Positions 27,665 through 36,545 of a DNA stretch of 50,454 nucleotides are shown one piece after another. Numbering within the stretch: the stretch's first letter is position 1; each line of letters opens with the position of its first letter. The position numbers and the translations under genes are program-made. A model generated the notes under the pieces. It did no database searches. It worked only from the letters and a program-made list of their open reading frames with translations, and was not told the origin of the DNA. Source of the DNA: Parasutterella secunda (GTDB lineage: Bacteria; Pseudomonadota; Gammaproteobacteria; Burkholderiales; Burkholderiaceae_F); assembly GCF_023336895.1 (NCBI RefSeq), contig NZ_JAMBLT010000012.1, forward strand, positions 1 through 50,454. The letters are read 5' to 3'.

Positions 27665-28731
27665 GAAGCTGCCTCCTGAAGTACCTGTGTTAATTTATTG
27701 ATAAACAATTTGCACTCTCCGATTGTTCCGACAGAAACTCTTAGCACGCCCTTGTCAGAGCCAGGCTCCCGAATCGCAACGCCCTTTTCCCAAAGACTTT
27801 TATAGATTCTTTCAGGTTCATCAACTTCAAAAAGCACAAAGTTTGTTTGTGACGGATAGACTGAACGGACACCGGGAATTTTGGCCAGAGACTCTTTCAA
27901 ATACGTCCGATTTCCTCGAATCAGTTCTACACGTTGCCTCATCGCGGCAATACCGCCTTCAGAAAGAGCGTGCGCTGCAATGGCCGCAACAGGCTCGGGC
28001 ACTGGATAAGGGGCAATGACCTTACGCAAAGCCGCTATTAAATTCTCCTGCGCCAAAATCATCCCGCAGCGTAAACCGGCCAAGGCAAAAGCTTTCGAGA
28101 GCGTTCTAATGACCGCCAGATTGGGGTATTTTTCGATTAAATCCACGATAGTGGCTTGCGGACAAAACTCAATATAAGCCTCATCAACAGCAACAATGGC
28201 GTCTTTAGCCGCCTCCAACACTCGAATGATCGCGTCGCGGCTGACCGTATTCCCCGTCGGATTATTAGGATTACACAAAAAGACCACTTTGATGTCCGGG
28301 TTTTGTGCTAACGCCTTGCATAATCCCAAAGTATCCAAACCGAGCGATTTCTTTGCCTCAACCGTCAAGACGTTAGCGCCACAGGTCTTCGCACTGATAC
28401 CGTACATGCTGTAGGTCGGCAATGCGTAAAGCACGGTGTCCTTAAAAGGCGTGCAAAACGTACGGATAATTAATTCAATGCCCTCATCGGCCCCTCGGGT
28501 CACCAGCACCTCTTCGGGCTTTACGCCGGCATATTGCGCATAGCGGTTGCGAAATAAAGCCGGTTGCACTTGAGGATAACGGTTTAATGTTTCAAACCGC
28601 ATCTCGTACTTGGTCGCCGTTGGGTACTCATTGGTATTAAGCCACACCGTCCCCTCTGGCGCCCCCTCGTTGGGAGATTCATAGGGGATCAATGTTCTAA
28701 GAAAAGAGGGCATTAATGAACGAATATCCAT
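27661..28731 (-). CDS. hisC: Histidinol-phosphate aminotransferase
   Basis: A 356-residue PLP enzyme (fold type I), the same length as E. coli HisC. It shows [39 protein letters not shown] and the lysine motif [15 protein letters not shown], with the final arginine motif LRVSVGT. It converts imidazole acetol phosphate to histidinol phosphate. It starts three bases after the hisD stop and overlaps hisB by four. Confidence 0.97.
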   Translation of the reverse strand: MDIRSLMPSFLRTLIPYESPNEGAPEGTVWLNTNEYPTATKYEMRFETLNRYPQVQPALFRNRYAQYAGVKPEEVLVTRGADEGIELIIRTFCTPFKDTVLYALPTYSMYGISAKTCGANVLTVEAKKSLGLDTLGLCKALAQNPDIKVVFLCNPNNPTGNTVSRDAIIRVLEAAKDAIVAVDEAYIEFCPQATIVDLIEKYPNLAVIRTLSKAFALAGLRCGMILAQENLIAALRKVIAPYPVPEPVAAIAAHALSEGGIAAMRQRVELIRGNRTYLKESLAKIPGVRSVYPSQTNFVLFEVDEPERIYKSLWEKGVAIREPGSDKGVLRVSVGTIGECKLFINKLTQVLQEAAS

Positions 28732-28734
28732 GAT

Positions 28735-30036
28735 TTAAATTCCATTAAGTTTTTCCAAACGGATAGAAGCTGCTCGCTTGTGTGCGTCCAACTTTTCTGC
28801 CTGAGCCAATTTTTCAATCGCCGGCCCCAAGGCGCGAAGGCCTTCCTGCGTAACCTCCTGAATGGTCATACGGCGCTCAAAATCAGCCAACCCCAAACTG
28901 GAATAGGTTTTAGCGTACCCATAGGTCGGCAAGACGTGGTTGGTACCCGAAGCGTAGTCGCCGGCACTTTCCGTGGACCAATCGCCTAAAAATACCGAGC
29001 CCGCATTTCGCACTTTGTTGACGAGCTCTCTTGCATTTCGCGTTTCCAATATCAAGTGTTCAGGAGCATAGCGATTGGAGATCGTAACGCACGCATCCAA
29101 ATCATCAGCCACAATAATACGGCTCATCGATAGTGCTACCTCTGCAATGGCTTTGCGAGGCAGCTGCTGCAACTGGACATCAACCTCCAGCGCGACTTTC
29201 TCTGCCAATGATTGATCAGGTGTCACCAAAACCACTTGCGAATCCTTGCCATGCTCGGCCTGAGAGAGCAAATCGGCTGCAACAAAGGCTGGATTGGCCG
29301 CCGCATCGGCAATGACCAATACCTCGGAGGGACCAGCCGGCATATCAATAGCCGCACCGTCAGCACACTCGCTCACTAAACGCTTGGCCTGCGTTACAAA
29401 AGCGTTGCCGGGGCCAAAGATTTTCATCACCTTCGGCACGCTCTGCGTACCAAAGGCCATAGCGGCAATCGCCTGAGCACCGCCGGATTGATAAATCTCT
29501 GTGACCCCACACAGTTTGGCAGCATACAAAATTTCATCGGCAATTTTAGGCGGCGACATCAAAATAATTTTGCGGCAACCGGCAATCTTGGCTGGAATCG
29601 CCAACATCATCACGGTTGAAAAAAGTGGAGCGGTACCGCCCGGCACATACAAACCCACTGAATCAATGGCGTGCGTTACTTGACGGCACGTAACCCCGGG
29701 CATCGTCTGCACCTCTACCGGTTTGAGTGCCTGAGCGCGGTGAAAAGCTTCAATATTTTTGACAGCTAACTGCATGGCCTCTTTTATGTCGTTGCACAAA
29801 CGACATTCGGCCTCTTCAATTTCTTCTTCACTGACTCGAATGGTTGTAAGCGCTGTTTTATCAAATTTGGCCGCGTAGTCCCGCAGAGCATCGTCTCCTC
29901 TTGCCCGCACATCGGCCACAATGGCATCCACGATTTTGGCAATATCAGCCCCGGCCAGAACCGCAGGCCGCATTAAAAGCTCGGCTTGTTCTTTCTCCGT
30001 CAAATCATTCCAAATAACGGCTTTCATTACAGACAT
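28735..30036 (-). CDS. hisD: Histidinol dehydrogenase
   Basis: A 433-residue zinc enzyme oxidising histidinol to histidine in two NAD+ steps. Conserved stretches are LLMRPA near the start, [59 protein letters not shown], and [13 protein letters not shown] with the catalytic region. The ATG at 30036 is preferred to a GTG six bases upstream, because AAGGGGAG is then well spaced. Similarity to enterobacterial HisD is visible over long stretches. Confidence 0.97.
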   Translation of the reverse strand: MSVMKAVIWNDLTEKEQAELLMRPAVLAGADIAKIVDAIVADVRARGDDALRDYAAKFDKTALTTIRVSEEEIEEAECRLCNDIKEAMQLAVKNIEAFHRAQALKPVEVQTMPGVTCRQVTHAIDSVGLYVPGGTAPLFSTVMMLAIPAKIAGCRKIILMSPPKIADEILYAAKLCGVTEIYQSGGAQAIAAMAFGTQSVPKVMKIFGPGNAFVTQAKRLVSECADGAAIDMPAGPSEVLVIADAAANPAFVAADLLSQAEHGKDSQVVLVTPDQSLAEKVALEVDVQLQQLPRKAIAEVALSMSRIIVADDLDACVTISNRYAPEHLILETRNARELVNKVRNAGSVFLGDWSTESAGDYASGTNHVLPTYGYAKTYSSLGLADFERRMTIQEVTQEGLRALGPAIEKLAQAEKLDAHKRAASIRLEKLNGI

Positions 30037-30051
30037 TTCCACTCCCCTTTC

Positions 30052-30951
30052 TTACTTCAACATTTTTTCAATCGGCAGAACCAAAATTGAGCTTGCGCCC
30101 AGCGCTTTGAGTTTTTCCATCGTTTCCCAAAACAGCGTCTCACGGCTCACCATGTGCATAACAATTTTTGAGTCATCATCGGCCATGGGCAAGAGCGTCG
30201 GGTGTTCTGCTCCAGGCAGCAGCCTCACAACCTCTTCAATTTTATCTTTAGGCGCGTGAAGCATGATGTACTTAGAGCCACGAGCCATGAGAATGCCGTC
30301 GATGCGGGCCAAGATCATGTCCATCAATGCACGTTTTTGATCTGAAAACTCACCCTTGCGTTCAATGAGGCAAGCTTTTGAGCGAAAAACCGTTTGCACT
30401 TCTTTTAAACCATTGGCTTCCAGGGTGGCGCCGGTTGAGATTTGGTCGCAAATGGCATCAGCCAGTCCTGCGCGCGGCGCGATTTCCACAGAACCCGTCA
30501 AGATACAGGTTTTAAATTTCACGCCTTGCTCACGCATCCACCTGCCTAAAAGATTCGGAAAAGAGGTCGCAATGCGAAGTCCTTCTAAATCGGATACACC
30601 TTTCCAGGGTTTATCTAACGGAATAGCGATACCCAAACGGCACTCTCCGAAATCAAGGCGGCGGCTCACGGTATAGGCAGCTTCCCGGCCCAAAGCTTCG
30701 CGGGCAAGCTTTGTTTCTTCCAAAACACCTTCCCCGACAATACCCATGTCAACCGTGCCATCCATGACAAGTCCTGGAATATCGTCATCTCTCACTAACA
30801 GCACTTCTACGGGGAAATTTTCCGCAATGGCAATTAAACGCTGAGCTCTAACGCGAACCCTCAGCCCTGCCTGCTCCAAAAGATCTAAAGAATCGTCAGA
30901 CAGGCGTCCGGACTTTTGAAGCGCAATACGTAAACGAGAATTTTCAGGCAT
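30052..30951 (-). CDS. hisG: ATP phosphoribosyltransferase, long form
   Basis: A 299-residue enzyme, exactly the E. coli length, making phosphoribosyl-ATP in the first, feedback-regulated step. [31 protein letters not shown], and the PRPP loop [19 protein letters not shown] are visible. A C-terminal ~75-residue domain ([16 protein letters not shown] to the end) is the histidine-binding ACT-like domain of the long form. Many betaproteobacteria instead have short HisG with HisZ. It is the first gene of the operon, 175 bases after the leader peptide, with AAAGGAAAAACG before the ATG. Confidence 0.97.
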   Translation of the reverse strand: MPENSRLRIALQKSGRLSDDSLDLLEQAGLRVRVRAQRLIAIAENFPVEVLLVRDDDIPGLVMDGTVDMGIVGEGVLEETKLAREALGREAAYTVSRRLDFGECRLGIAIPLDKPWKGVSDLEGLRIATSFPNLLGRWMREQGVKFKTCILTGSVEIAPRAGLADAICDQISTGATLEANGLKEVQTVFRSKACLIERKGEFSDQKRALMDMILARIDGILMARGSKYIMLHAPKDKIEEVVRLLPGAEHPTLLPMADDDSKIVMHMVSRETLFWETMEKLKALGASSILVLPIEKMLK

Positions 30952-31010
30952 CGTTTTTCCTTTCCAAAAATCATCTGTCGACCTTTTTGAACCGGAAAAC
31001 GAAGGACGTA

Positions 31011-31040
31011 ATAAAAAGCCCCCGAAATTCTTTCGGAGGC
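31011..31040 (-). terminator. his attenuator terminator hairpin
   Basis: On the minus strand GCCTCCGAAA-GAA-TTTCGGGGGC is a 10-bp stem with one G-U pair and a 3-base loop, followed by TTTTTATT. It lies 60 bases before hisG and after the leader peptide, the position expected of an attenuator. Confidence 0.92.
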
Positions 31041-31100
31041 GTCTTTATGAAAATGGATTTTATTTTTGTTGCCACCGAAAGATTTCTTTTCGTCTTCCGG
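31030..31100 (-). promoter_or_regulatory. his attenuator: alternative pairing segments
   Basis: Three mutually exclusive segments can be read on the minus strand. Segment CCGGAAGA (31100-31093) pairs with TCTTTCGG (31082-31075), giving the pause-type hairpin. Segment CTTTCGGTGGC (31081-31071) can instead pair with GCCTCCGAAAG (31040-31030), the left arm of the terminator, with one mismatch in eleven. When ribosomes stall at the histidine codons, the antiterminator should form and the operon be transcribed. This is the classical amino-acid attenuation layout. Confidence 0.85.
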
Positions 31101-31125
31101 CGCAAACCTCATCACTCGCCAGAGA

Positions 31126-31176
31126 CTACTCAAGCGAATGTTGATGATGGTTAAGGGCAACAAATAAATATTTCAT
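31126..31176 (-). CDS. hisL: Histidine operon leader peptide
   Basis: A 16-codon ORF, MKYLFVALNHHQHSLE, with three histidine codons within four positions. It is preceded by an AGGAA-like site and stops 26 bases before the first attenuator segment. Translation speed across the His codons would report the histidyl-tRNA level. Enterobacterial HisL has seven His in a row; here the run is shorter. A longer overlapping minus-strand frame covering this area (30885-31163) is not real. Confidence 0.88.
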   Translation of the reverse strand: MKYLFVALNHHQHSLE

Positions 31177-31311
31177 GTCAGTTCCTATTGAACGATTTTT
31201 ATTTTTGCACTTTTTTTGCCGACTTGCCTACGTAAAACAATCTATATCGATCAATTTTTTAATCAGAAAAATAACTTTAAAATTCGTTTTTTTGAATCAA
31301 GTTTGTCAATA

Positions 31312-32178
31312 ATGAAATCGCTTTGGATGTTGTCGGCCTCCTTTTTCTTTTCATTGATGGCCGTTTTTGTGAAGATGGGAGCCGAAGATTTCGGTACCTT
31401 TGAATTGATTTTCTACCGCTCGCTTGCTGGCGTCATTTTGCTCTACAGCTTTATCCGCGCCCGCGGCTACACCATTCGAACGCCGTACCTTTTCGGACAC
31501 TTTAAGCGAAGCTTTATCGGTACATTCTCAATGTCCCTGTGGTTTCTGTCGCTGACAATGTTGCCTGTTGGCACCTCAATGACTCTCAATTACACCTCGC
31601 CTCTTTTTATGTCCTCATTCATGGTTGTTTTCTTATTAATGAGAAAAGAGCCGATGCCGTGGGGATTGTTGGGCTGCATTCTGCTTGGCTTCTGCGGAGT
31701 CGTATTGGTTCTTCGTCCCTCTTTTTCTTCAGGGGAAATGCTGGGCGCATTTTTAGCGTTGAGTTCAGGATTTTTAGGCAGTGTCGCCTATTGGCAAATT
31801 AAAGAGTTGGGACAACTTAAAGAGCCATCTTGGCGCATTGTTTTTTATTTCACCGTGTTTGGTACGGTCTACGGTTTATTAGGTAACTTTTTTATTGAAG
31901 GCGGCCTTTCACCGATCACTTCCGATAACGTGATCTACTTAATTGGCATGGCACTGTGCGCCACGCTTGCACAATGCTCCCTGACATTAGCTTTTGGCCA
32001 AGGCAATGTGCTATTGAGCTCTTGTCTGCAATTTTCTGCCATCATCATGGCCGAGCTCATGGGTTGGTTCTTCTTTAACGATGAACTGTCGCTTGTTACT
32101 GAAATCGGCATCCTTGTGATTATGGTCGCCGGGGTCACTGCCACCATGCTGACAAAGCGCCAGAATACAAAAGCTTAA
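31312..32178 (+). CDS. EamA/DMT-family permease
   Basis: A 288-residue drug/metabolite transporter with ten hydrophobic segments in two EamA repeats. LWMLSASFFFSLMAVFVKMG opens the first repeat and FLGSVAYWQIKELGQL opens the second. S-adenosylmethionine or amino-acid exporters belong to this family, but the substrate cannot be deduced. The ATG at 31312 is used; the frame is open for another 32 codons upstream but that part is polar and lacks a membrane start. It is divergent from the his leader. Confidence 0.85.
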   Translation: MKSLWMLSASFFFSLMAVFVKMGAEDFGTFELIFYRSLAGVILLYSFIRARGYTIRTPYLFGHFKRSFIGTFSMSLWFLSLTMLPVGTSMTLNYTSPLFMSSFMVVFLLMRKEPMPWGLLGCILLGFCGVVLVLRPSFSSGEMLGAFLALSSGFLGSVAYWQIKELGQLKEPSWRIVFYFTVFGTVYGLLGNFFIEGGLSPITSDNVIYLIGMALCATLAQCSLTLAFGQGNVLLSSCLQFSAIIMAELMGWFFFNDELSLVTEIGILVIMVAGVTATMLTKRQNTKA

Positions 32179-32252
32179 CAATATGCAAATTTTACAGGCC
32201 TGTTAAAAATATTTAACACCTTGTTTTTAATAGATATTTTTGAGAAATTAGC

Positions 32253-32281
32253 TTTCCAATGCCTTCGCTCTGAAATATTTA
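32253..32281 (+). promoter_or_regulatory. Candidate promoter of a small RNA
   Basis: TTTCCA (32253-32258), a 17-bp spacer and TATTTA (32276-32281) would start transcription near 32288, with no coding sequence before the terminator at 32391-32425. Confidence 0.4.
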
Positions 32282-32287
32282 GTTGCG

Positions 32288-32425
32288 AGCGAATACATTT
32301 TGAATCGGTATTCGAAACCCAGGACCTGTAAAGTTAGAGTCGTGAGAGACAAGCAGAGCTGGTCCTCCGGAACAAGAGAAGAGAGAGTTTGGCTAGGGCT
32401 TTAAAAAATCCCTAGCCTTTTTTTT
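32288..32425 (+). ncRNA. Candidate small RNA ending in a strong terminator
   Basis: The 332-bp gap between the EamA and HslJ-like genes has no ORF but folds well. CGAATAC (32290-32296) pairs with GTATTCG (32308-32314), and AGGACC (32321-32326) pairs with GGTCCT (32361-32366). The terminator GGCTAGGG / CCCTAGCC (32391-32417) follows with eight T residues. This terminator lies over 210 bases after the EamA stop and 86 before the next ATG. It therefore most simply ends an independent RNA of about 138 nt. It could instead be an attenuated leader of the HslJ-like gene. No family was recognised. Confidence 0.5.
32391..32425 (+). terminator. Strong Rho-independent terminator of the candidate small RNA
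   Basis: A perfect 8-bp stem GGCTAGGG / CCCTAGCC is followed by eight T residues, in a non-coding gap. Confidence 0.93.
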
Positions 32426-32510
32426 GAAGTTGGCAACAAGATGCAACAAAACTGGAGTCTCTGCAACGTTTCAGCTACGATCTCAACTGAGTTTTAAAGG
32501 AAAGGTCATT

Positions 32511-32972
32511 ATGCAAAAATCTTTCATCGCCCTTTTAGGAGCATGTGTCATGGCATTAACAGGATGCACGGAAAAAAGCCCTGCCGACGATTTGGCTGGA
32601 GAAGCTGCTAAAAATCTTCAAGGTACATCCTGGCAGCTTGTGAGCTCAGAACCGAGTGCTAAAGACGAAGCGAACTGTGAAAACTTACCACCCGTCATGG
32701 ACTTTTTGGATGACTCCAAAGTGGCAGGCAATTTAGGCTGCAATCTTTTCAATACAACCTACACACAAGAAGGTAAGAAATTCTCCTTCGCCCCTGCTGC
32801 CACCACGCGCAGAATGTGTTCACCTGATGCGATGAAGCTTGAAGGTAAGCTTCTCAATATGTTGCAAGCCACGCGTTACCTGACGCAAAACGAAAAAGGT
32901 TTGATGTTCTGGGATGAAAACGGAAAACTCTTGGCTCAATATGAACCGGAAAAAGCCGGTCAATGCCAATAG
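32511..32972 (+). CDS. META-domain (HslJ-like) lipoprotein
   Basis: A 153-residue lipoprotein. The N-terminus MQKSFIALLGACVMALTGC is a signal peptide ending in the lipobox LTGC, so the mature protein starts at Cys 19. The rest is a META domain: LQGTSWQLVSSEP, a cysteine pair (ENLPP and LGCNLF regions) and TTRRMCSPDAMKLEGKLLNML. E. coli HslJ in this family is a heat-inducible outer-membrane lipoprotein linked to novobiocin resistance. The ATG at 32511 has AAAGGAAAGG upstream; the longer open frame begins inside the terminator and is discarded. Confidence 0.87.
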   Translation: MQKSFIALLGACVMALTGCTEKSPADDLAGEAAKNLQGTSWQLVSSEPSAKDEANCENLPPVMDFLDDSKVAGNLGCNLFNTTYTQEGKKFSFAPAATTRRMCSPDAMKLEGKLLNMLQATRYLTQNEKGLMFWDENGKLLAQYEPEKAGQCQ

Positions 32973-32988
32973 TTTTTAAGAAATTTTG

Positions 32989-33019
32989 AAAAAGGCCTTC
33001 TGTTTTCGAAGGCCTTTTT
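32989..33019. terminator. Bidirectional terminator between HslJ-like gene and polA
   Basis: AAAAAGGCCTTC and GAAGGCCTTTTT form a 12-bp stem with T-runs in both directions, between convergent genes. Confidence 0.9.
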
Positions 33020-33020
33020 C

Positions 33021-35780
33021 TTAGTGAGCGGATTCCCAGCTGTCCCCGCTGCCGACTTCCGCAATGAGAGGAACAGCTAATTGAGCAACTCCTTGCATTA
33101 ATTTCGGCAATGCCTCTTTCACTTTTTCCAACTCTTCTTGCGGCACTTCCAACACCAATTCATCGTGGACTTGCAAAACCAGCAGTGTCTTTAGTCCGTT
33201 GTCTTCAATCCAACGCTCAACGGCAATCATGGCTTTTTTAATCAAATCAGCGGCCGTTCCCTGCATCGGCGCATTAATAGCCGCCCGCTCTGCCGCTGCT
33301 CGCACCGGCGCCCTGGAGCTCGTAATGTCAGGCAACCACAGTCGTCTGCCAAAAGCCGTTTGAACAAACCCCTGCTCATGAGCCAGGGCTCGGGTTTTCT
33401 CCATGTAGGCTTTCACTCCCGGGTATCGTGCAAAATAGCGGTCAATGTAATTTCTTGCCGCCTGAGGCTCAATTCCTAAATTTTGAGCTAAACCAAAAGC
33501 GCTCATCCCGTAGATCAATCCGAAATTGATCACCTTGGCTGTACGTCTTTGATCAGGTGTGACCTTATCGAGAGTAACACCAAACACTTCGGCCGCTGTC
33601 GCACGGTGAATGTCCAATCCCTTGTGGAAAGCATCCAATAAACCCGCATCAGCCGACAAATGGGCCATGATGCGCAACTCAATCTGAGAATAGTCCGCCG
33701 AAACGATAACGCTTCCTGTTGGCGCCACAAAGGCTTCTCGGACGCGTCTGCCTTCTGTGGTTCGCACAGGAATATTTTGCAAATTGGGATCACTCGATGC
33801 CAAACGTCCTGTCACGGCAGTGGTTTGACCGAATGTGGTGTGAACCCGACCGGTTTTCGGGAAAATCATCAACGGTAACTTATCCGTGTAAGTACTCTTT
33901 AATTTGCTTAGACGACGGTATTCCAAAATGGCTTTGGGTAACGGATAGTCAAGAGCCAATTGCTGAAGGACATCTTCATTGGTACTGTAACCGCCCGTTG
34001 CTGTTTTCTTAGTCTTAGGAGGGACGGGAATCTGCAAAACTTCGAAAAGAATATGAGACAGTTGTTTGGGACTTGCAACATTAAATTGTTGCCCAGCCAT
34101 CTCCCAGCACTTTGCCTCCAGTTTCACAATCTCATCACCCAAAGCGTCGCTTTGCGCCCCTAAACGCATGGAGTCAATCAAAACGCCGTTTCTTTCCATC
34201 TCGAAAAGAACATTTTGCGTGGGCAACTCAATCGTCTCGTAAATTGATTTAAGTCCTGCGTCACCATCCACCCTTGCGCGCATCAACACAAAAAGTTGAG
34301 CAATGGAACGGGCCCTTTGCGTGCAAAACTGAGCGGCGGCTTCTGTATCAATCTGTTCACACTTAAGTTGCTTAACCCCCTTACCGATTAAGTCTTCCAA
34401 AGCGGGCACATCCGTTTTGAGCCAGCGAAGCGCTAAATTGGCTAATTCATGCTTCATGTGCGCTTCAATCACGTAGCTCAACAGTGTGACATCTTCCGTA
34501 TGCGTGTTAAGCGCGATCCCCATGTTGGCAAGCGCATGACGAGCATATTTGCATTGCTGACTCACCTTGGGCTTGTCGGATGCAAACCACTGCCCCAAAA
34601 TGTTGGTGACGTCTTTTGCCTCAAGCGCATCCGTTTTATTCGCAGCAAACGAAACGTAAACATTTTCCTCACCAAACGAAAAACCGATGCCGCTTACTTT
34701 TGCATGCATCCCATCAGAGGGATCACACAAAAGACTGAAAGCCACCATGGCATCTGTGTTTTGCAATTGCTCGGCTAATGCTTTAAGTTCATCGACGGAA
34801 TGAATGATCTTCAGTTCAACCTCTTCACGGCTCACGGTTTTTACTTCCGGTTCAGCCGGAATACTGGAAAATAAATCCGCTGTCGTATCAACGATCACCG
34901 GTTTTGGTTTTTGCGGCATTCGTTTTTCAACAGCCTTTTTACTTTGCTGCATTTCCCAACGGGCGTAAAAACCGGATAAAAATTCGGTGTCCTCGTCTTT
35001 AAAGGTCAATGAACAAACATCAGCATTTTGAACGTAATCAGATAAATCGGCATCAGTCTTAATCGTCACCAAAGCGCGAGCAGTAGGTAAGAAAGACACG
35101 CCCTCTCGAAGATACTCTCCTGCCTTGCCTTTTACTTCATCGGCTCGACGGATAATCTCATCCAATCCACCGAAATCGTTGATCCATTTAGCAGCAGTCT
35201 TTGGGCCGCACTTTGTAATACCCGGAACATTATCAATTGCATCACCCATTAAAGAGAGATAATCAATAATTCGATCAGGCGCAACACCAAACTTGTTCTT
35301 TACCCCTTCCACATCCAAAATCTGGCGCGTCATGGTGTTGAGAATAAACACGTTGTCAGTGACTAACTGACTCATGTCTTTGTCACCTGTGGCAATGAAG
35401 ACCTTGAATCCTTTCGCTTCGGCTTGTTTGGCCAAAGTACCGATAACGTCATCGGCTTCAATGCCAGGCACTTGTAAAAAAGGCCAGCCTTGCGCTTTTA
35501 CCATTGAGAAAATCGGTTCAACCTGACAGGCTAAGTCATCAGGCATTGGAGGACGATTAGCTTTGTATTGGTCGTAAATTTTGTCTCTAAAGGTGCCGCC
35601 GTGCGCATCAAAAACACAGGCCGCGTAATCCGGTTTTATCATGGAGCGAATCATCTTGAGCATATTGGCAAAACCCTTGATCGCTCCTGTAGGTTCGCCC
35701 GCGCTTGTTCTCAAATCCGGCAAGCCGTGGAAAGCTCGATAAAGAAAATTAGAACCGTCAACCAATAAAACCGTTTTCAT
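33021..35780 (-). CDS. polA: DNA polymerase I with degenerate 3'-5' exonuclease domain
   Basis: A 919-residue PolA. The 5'-nuclease domain (1 to about 290) is intact: LLVDGSNFLYRAFHGL, EADDVIGTLA, TGDKDMSQLV and GDAIDNVPGI. The polymerase domain is also intact: SADYSQIELR (694-703), RRTAKVINFGLIYG (745-758) and QVHDELV (870-876). The middle exonuclease domain keeps its length but lacks every catalytic residue. Where E. coli has FDTET (D355, E357) this has FSLLC (348-352). KYDRG (D424) reads KYARH, and the YAAED motif (Y497, D501) reads FCTQR (485-489). It should fill gaps and remove RNA primers without proofreading. Confidence 0.96.
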   Translation of the reverse strand: MKTVLLVDGSNFLYRAFHGLPDLRTSAGEPTGAIKGFANMLKMIRSMIKPDYAACVFDAHGGTFRDKIYDQYKANRPPMPDDLACQVEPIFSMVKAQGWPFLQVPGIEADDVIGTLAKQAEAKGFKVFIATGDKDMSQLVTDNVFILNTMTRQILDVEGVKNKFGVAPDRIIDYLSLMGDAIDNVPGITKCGPKTAAKWINDFGGLDEIIRRADEVKGKAGEYLREGVSFLPTARALVTIKTDADLSDYVQNADVCSLTFKDEDTEFLSGFYARWEMQQSKKAVEKRMPQKPKPVIVDTTADLFSSIPAEPEVKTVSREEVELKIIHSVDELKALAEQLQNTDAMVAFSLLCDPSDGMHAKVSGIGFSFGEENVYVSFAANKTDALEAKDVTNILGQWFASDKPKVSQQCKYARHALANMGIALNTHTEDVTLLSYVIEAHMKHELANLALRWLKTDVPALEDLIGKGVKQLKCEQIDTEAAAQFCTQRARSIAQLFVLMRARVDGDAGLKSIYETIELPTQNVLFEMERNGVLIDSMRLGAQSDALGDEIVKLEAKCWEMAGQQFNVASPKQLSHILFEVLQIPVPPKTKKTATGGYSTNEDVLQQLALDYPLPKAILEYRRLSKLKSTYTDKLPLMIFPKTGRVHTTFGQTTAVTGRLASSDPNLQNIPVRTTEGRRVREAFVAPTGSVIVSADYSQIELRIMAHLSADAGLLDAFHKGLDIHRATAAEVFGVTLDKVTPDQRRTAKVINFGLIYGMSAFGLAQNLGIEPQAARNYIDRYFARYPGVKAYMEKTRALAHEQGFVQTAFGRRLWLPDITSSRAPVRAAAERAAINAPMQGTAADLIKKAMIAVERWIEDNGLKTLLVLQVHDELVLEVPQEELEKVKEALPKLMQGVAQLAVPLIAEVGSGDSWESAH

Positions 35781-36080
35781 AATCGCAGAAAAAACAAGAC
35801 AAATAAGTTTTGATTGTAGAGAAAGCTAAGGAATTTTCCTGGCAACTTCATACTAGTTTTTTTGTTTTAGTCACTTAGACAACAATTTAGGCAACGCTAC
35901 AGAAAAAAATCACCTTTGTGATCATAACTTATGCAAGAGCTGAAATTTTTATTTTGCAATAATTCTTTTGTACTTCTTCTTTCAAACTAAACAAATTAAC
36001 TTCAAATTTTTTCTCCTTCGGTACAATCCAACACCTATAATCAAAGTAGAAACCGAATAAAAATAATTCGAGAGTAAGTT
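35781..36080. other. 300-bp divergent intergenic region between polA and the secreted-protein gene
   Basis: No gene seen. A consensus -10 TATAAT (36036-36041) lies 40 bases before the plus-strand ATG, but its -35 is poor. A small palindrome ATCAC-CTTT-GTGAT (35909-35922) could be a regulator site. Confidence 0.4.
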
Positions 36081-36542
36081 ATGAAAAAAACACTTTTAGT
36101 CTCTGCCCTTGCCGCTTTAACACTGGGTTCTGCAGCTTTGTCTCCCGCCATCGCTGCTCCGATCAGTGCACCGCCCCAAATCAGTGAAGCCGATGCTCAA
36201 ACGGCCAAAGACCAGGTGAAGGCTCCTCGCCGTGCAACAAGTTACGACAAAATTTCAGAAAAAGCGCGTCAATATGATGTCAATCCTGACTTAGCGCCAA
36301 CGGATGCTGACTACGCCAAAGCTCGCAAAGACCGCGAAGAAGGCAAAGTCACTCGCCGTTCCCAGCGCACAGAAATTGAAGAAGTTCGCGATCAAAACAA
36401 CCGCATCACAGAATACGTTGTGACGCCCGGTAGCACACAAATTCCTTATACGGTTGAAAACCGCTCTGACCGCCCCAGTACAAACCCCGGTCACAGCAAA
36501 GACACGCTCGGAACACCTAAGTTCATCAATTTCGGGTTCTAA
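36081..36542 (+). CDS. Small secreted/periplasmic protein of unknown function
   Basis: A 153-residue protein with a clear Sec signal peptide (MKKTLLVSALAALTLGSAAL, cleavage near AIAA at residue 25). The mature part is polar and charged, with TRRSQRTEIEEVRDQNNRITEYVVTPGSTQIPYTVENR as its most structured-looking segment (given here as two overlapping halves of the same region, 117-150 in rough position). Betaproteobacteria often have a short exported protein near polA, and this may be its counterpart. It is followed by a membrane-protein gene three bases later, so the two are probably co-transcribed. I assign no function. Confidence 0.75.
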   Translation: MKKTLLVSALAALTLGSAALSPAIAAPISAPPQISEADAQTAKDQVKAPRRATSYDKISEKARQYDVNPDLAPTDADYAKARKDREEGKVTRRSQRTEIEEVRDQNNRITEYVVTPGSTQIPYTVENRSDRPSTNPGHSKDTLGTPKFINFGF

Positions 36543-36545
36543 AGC

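Noticed and set aside
30885-31163. 92-codon minus-strand frame over the his leader region
   Set aside because: It runs through the attenuator hairpins and overlaps the 16-codon leader peptide, which has the diagnostic His codons.
31304-31309. TTGACA on the minus strand as -35 of the his promoter
   Set aside because: No acceptable -10 lies 16-18 bases downstream, so I did not assign a his promoter.
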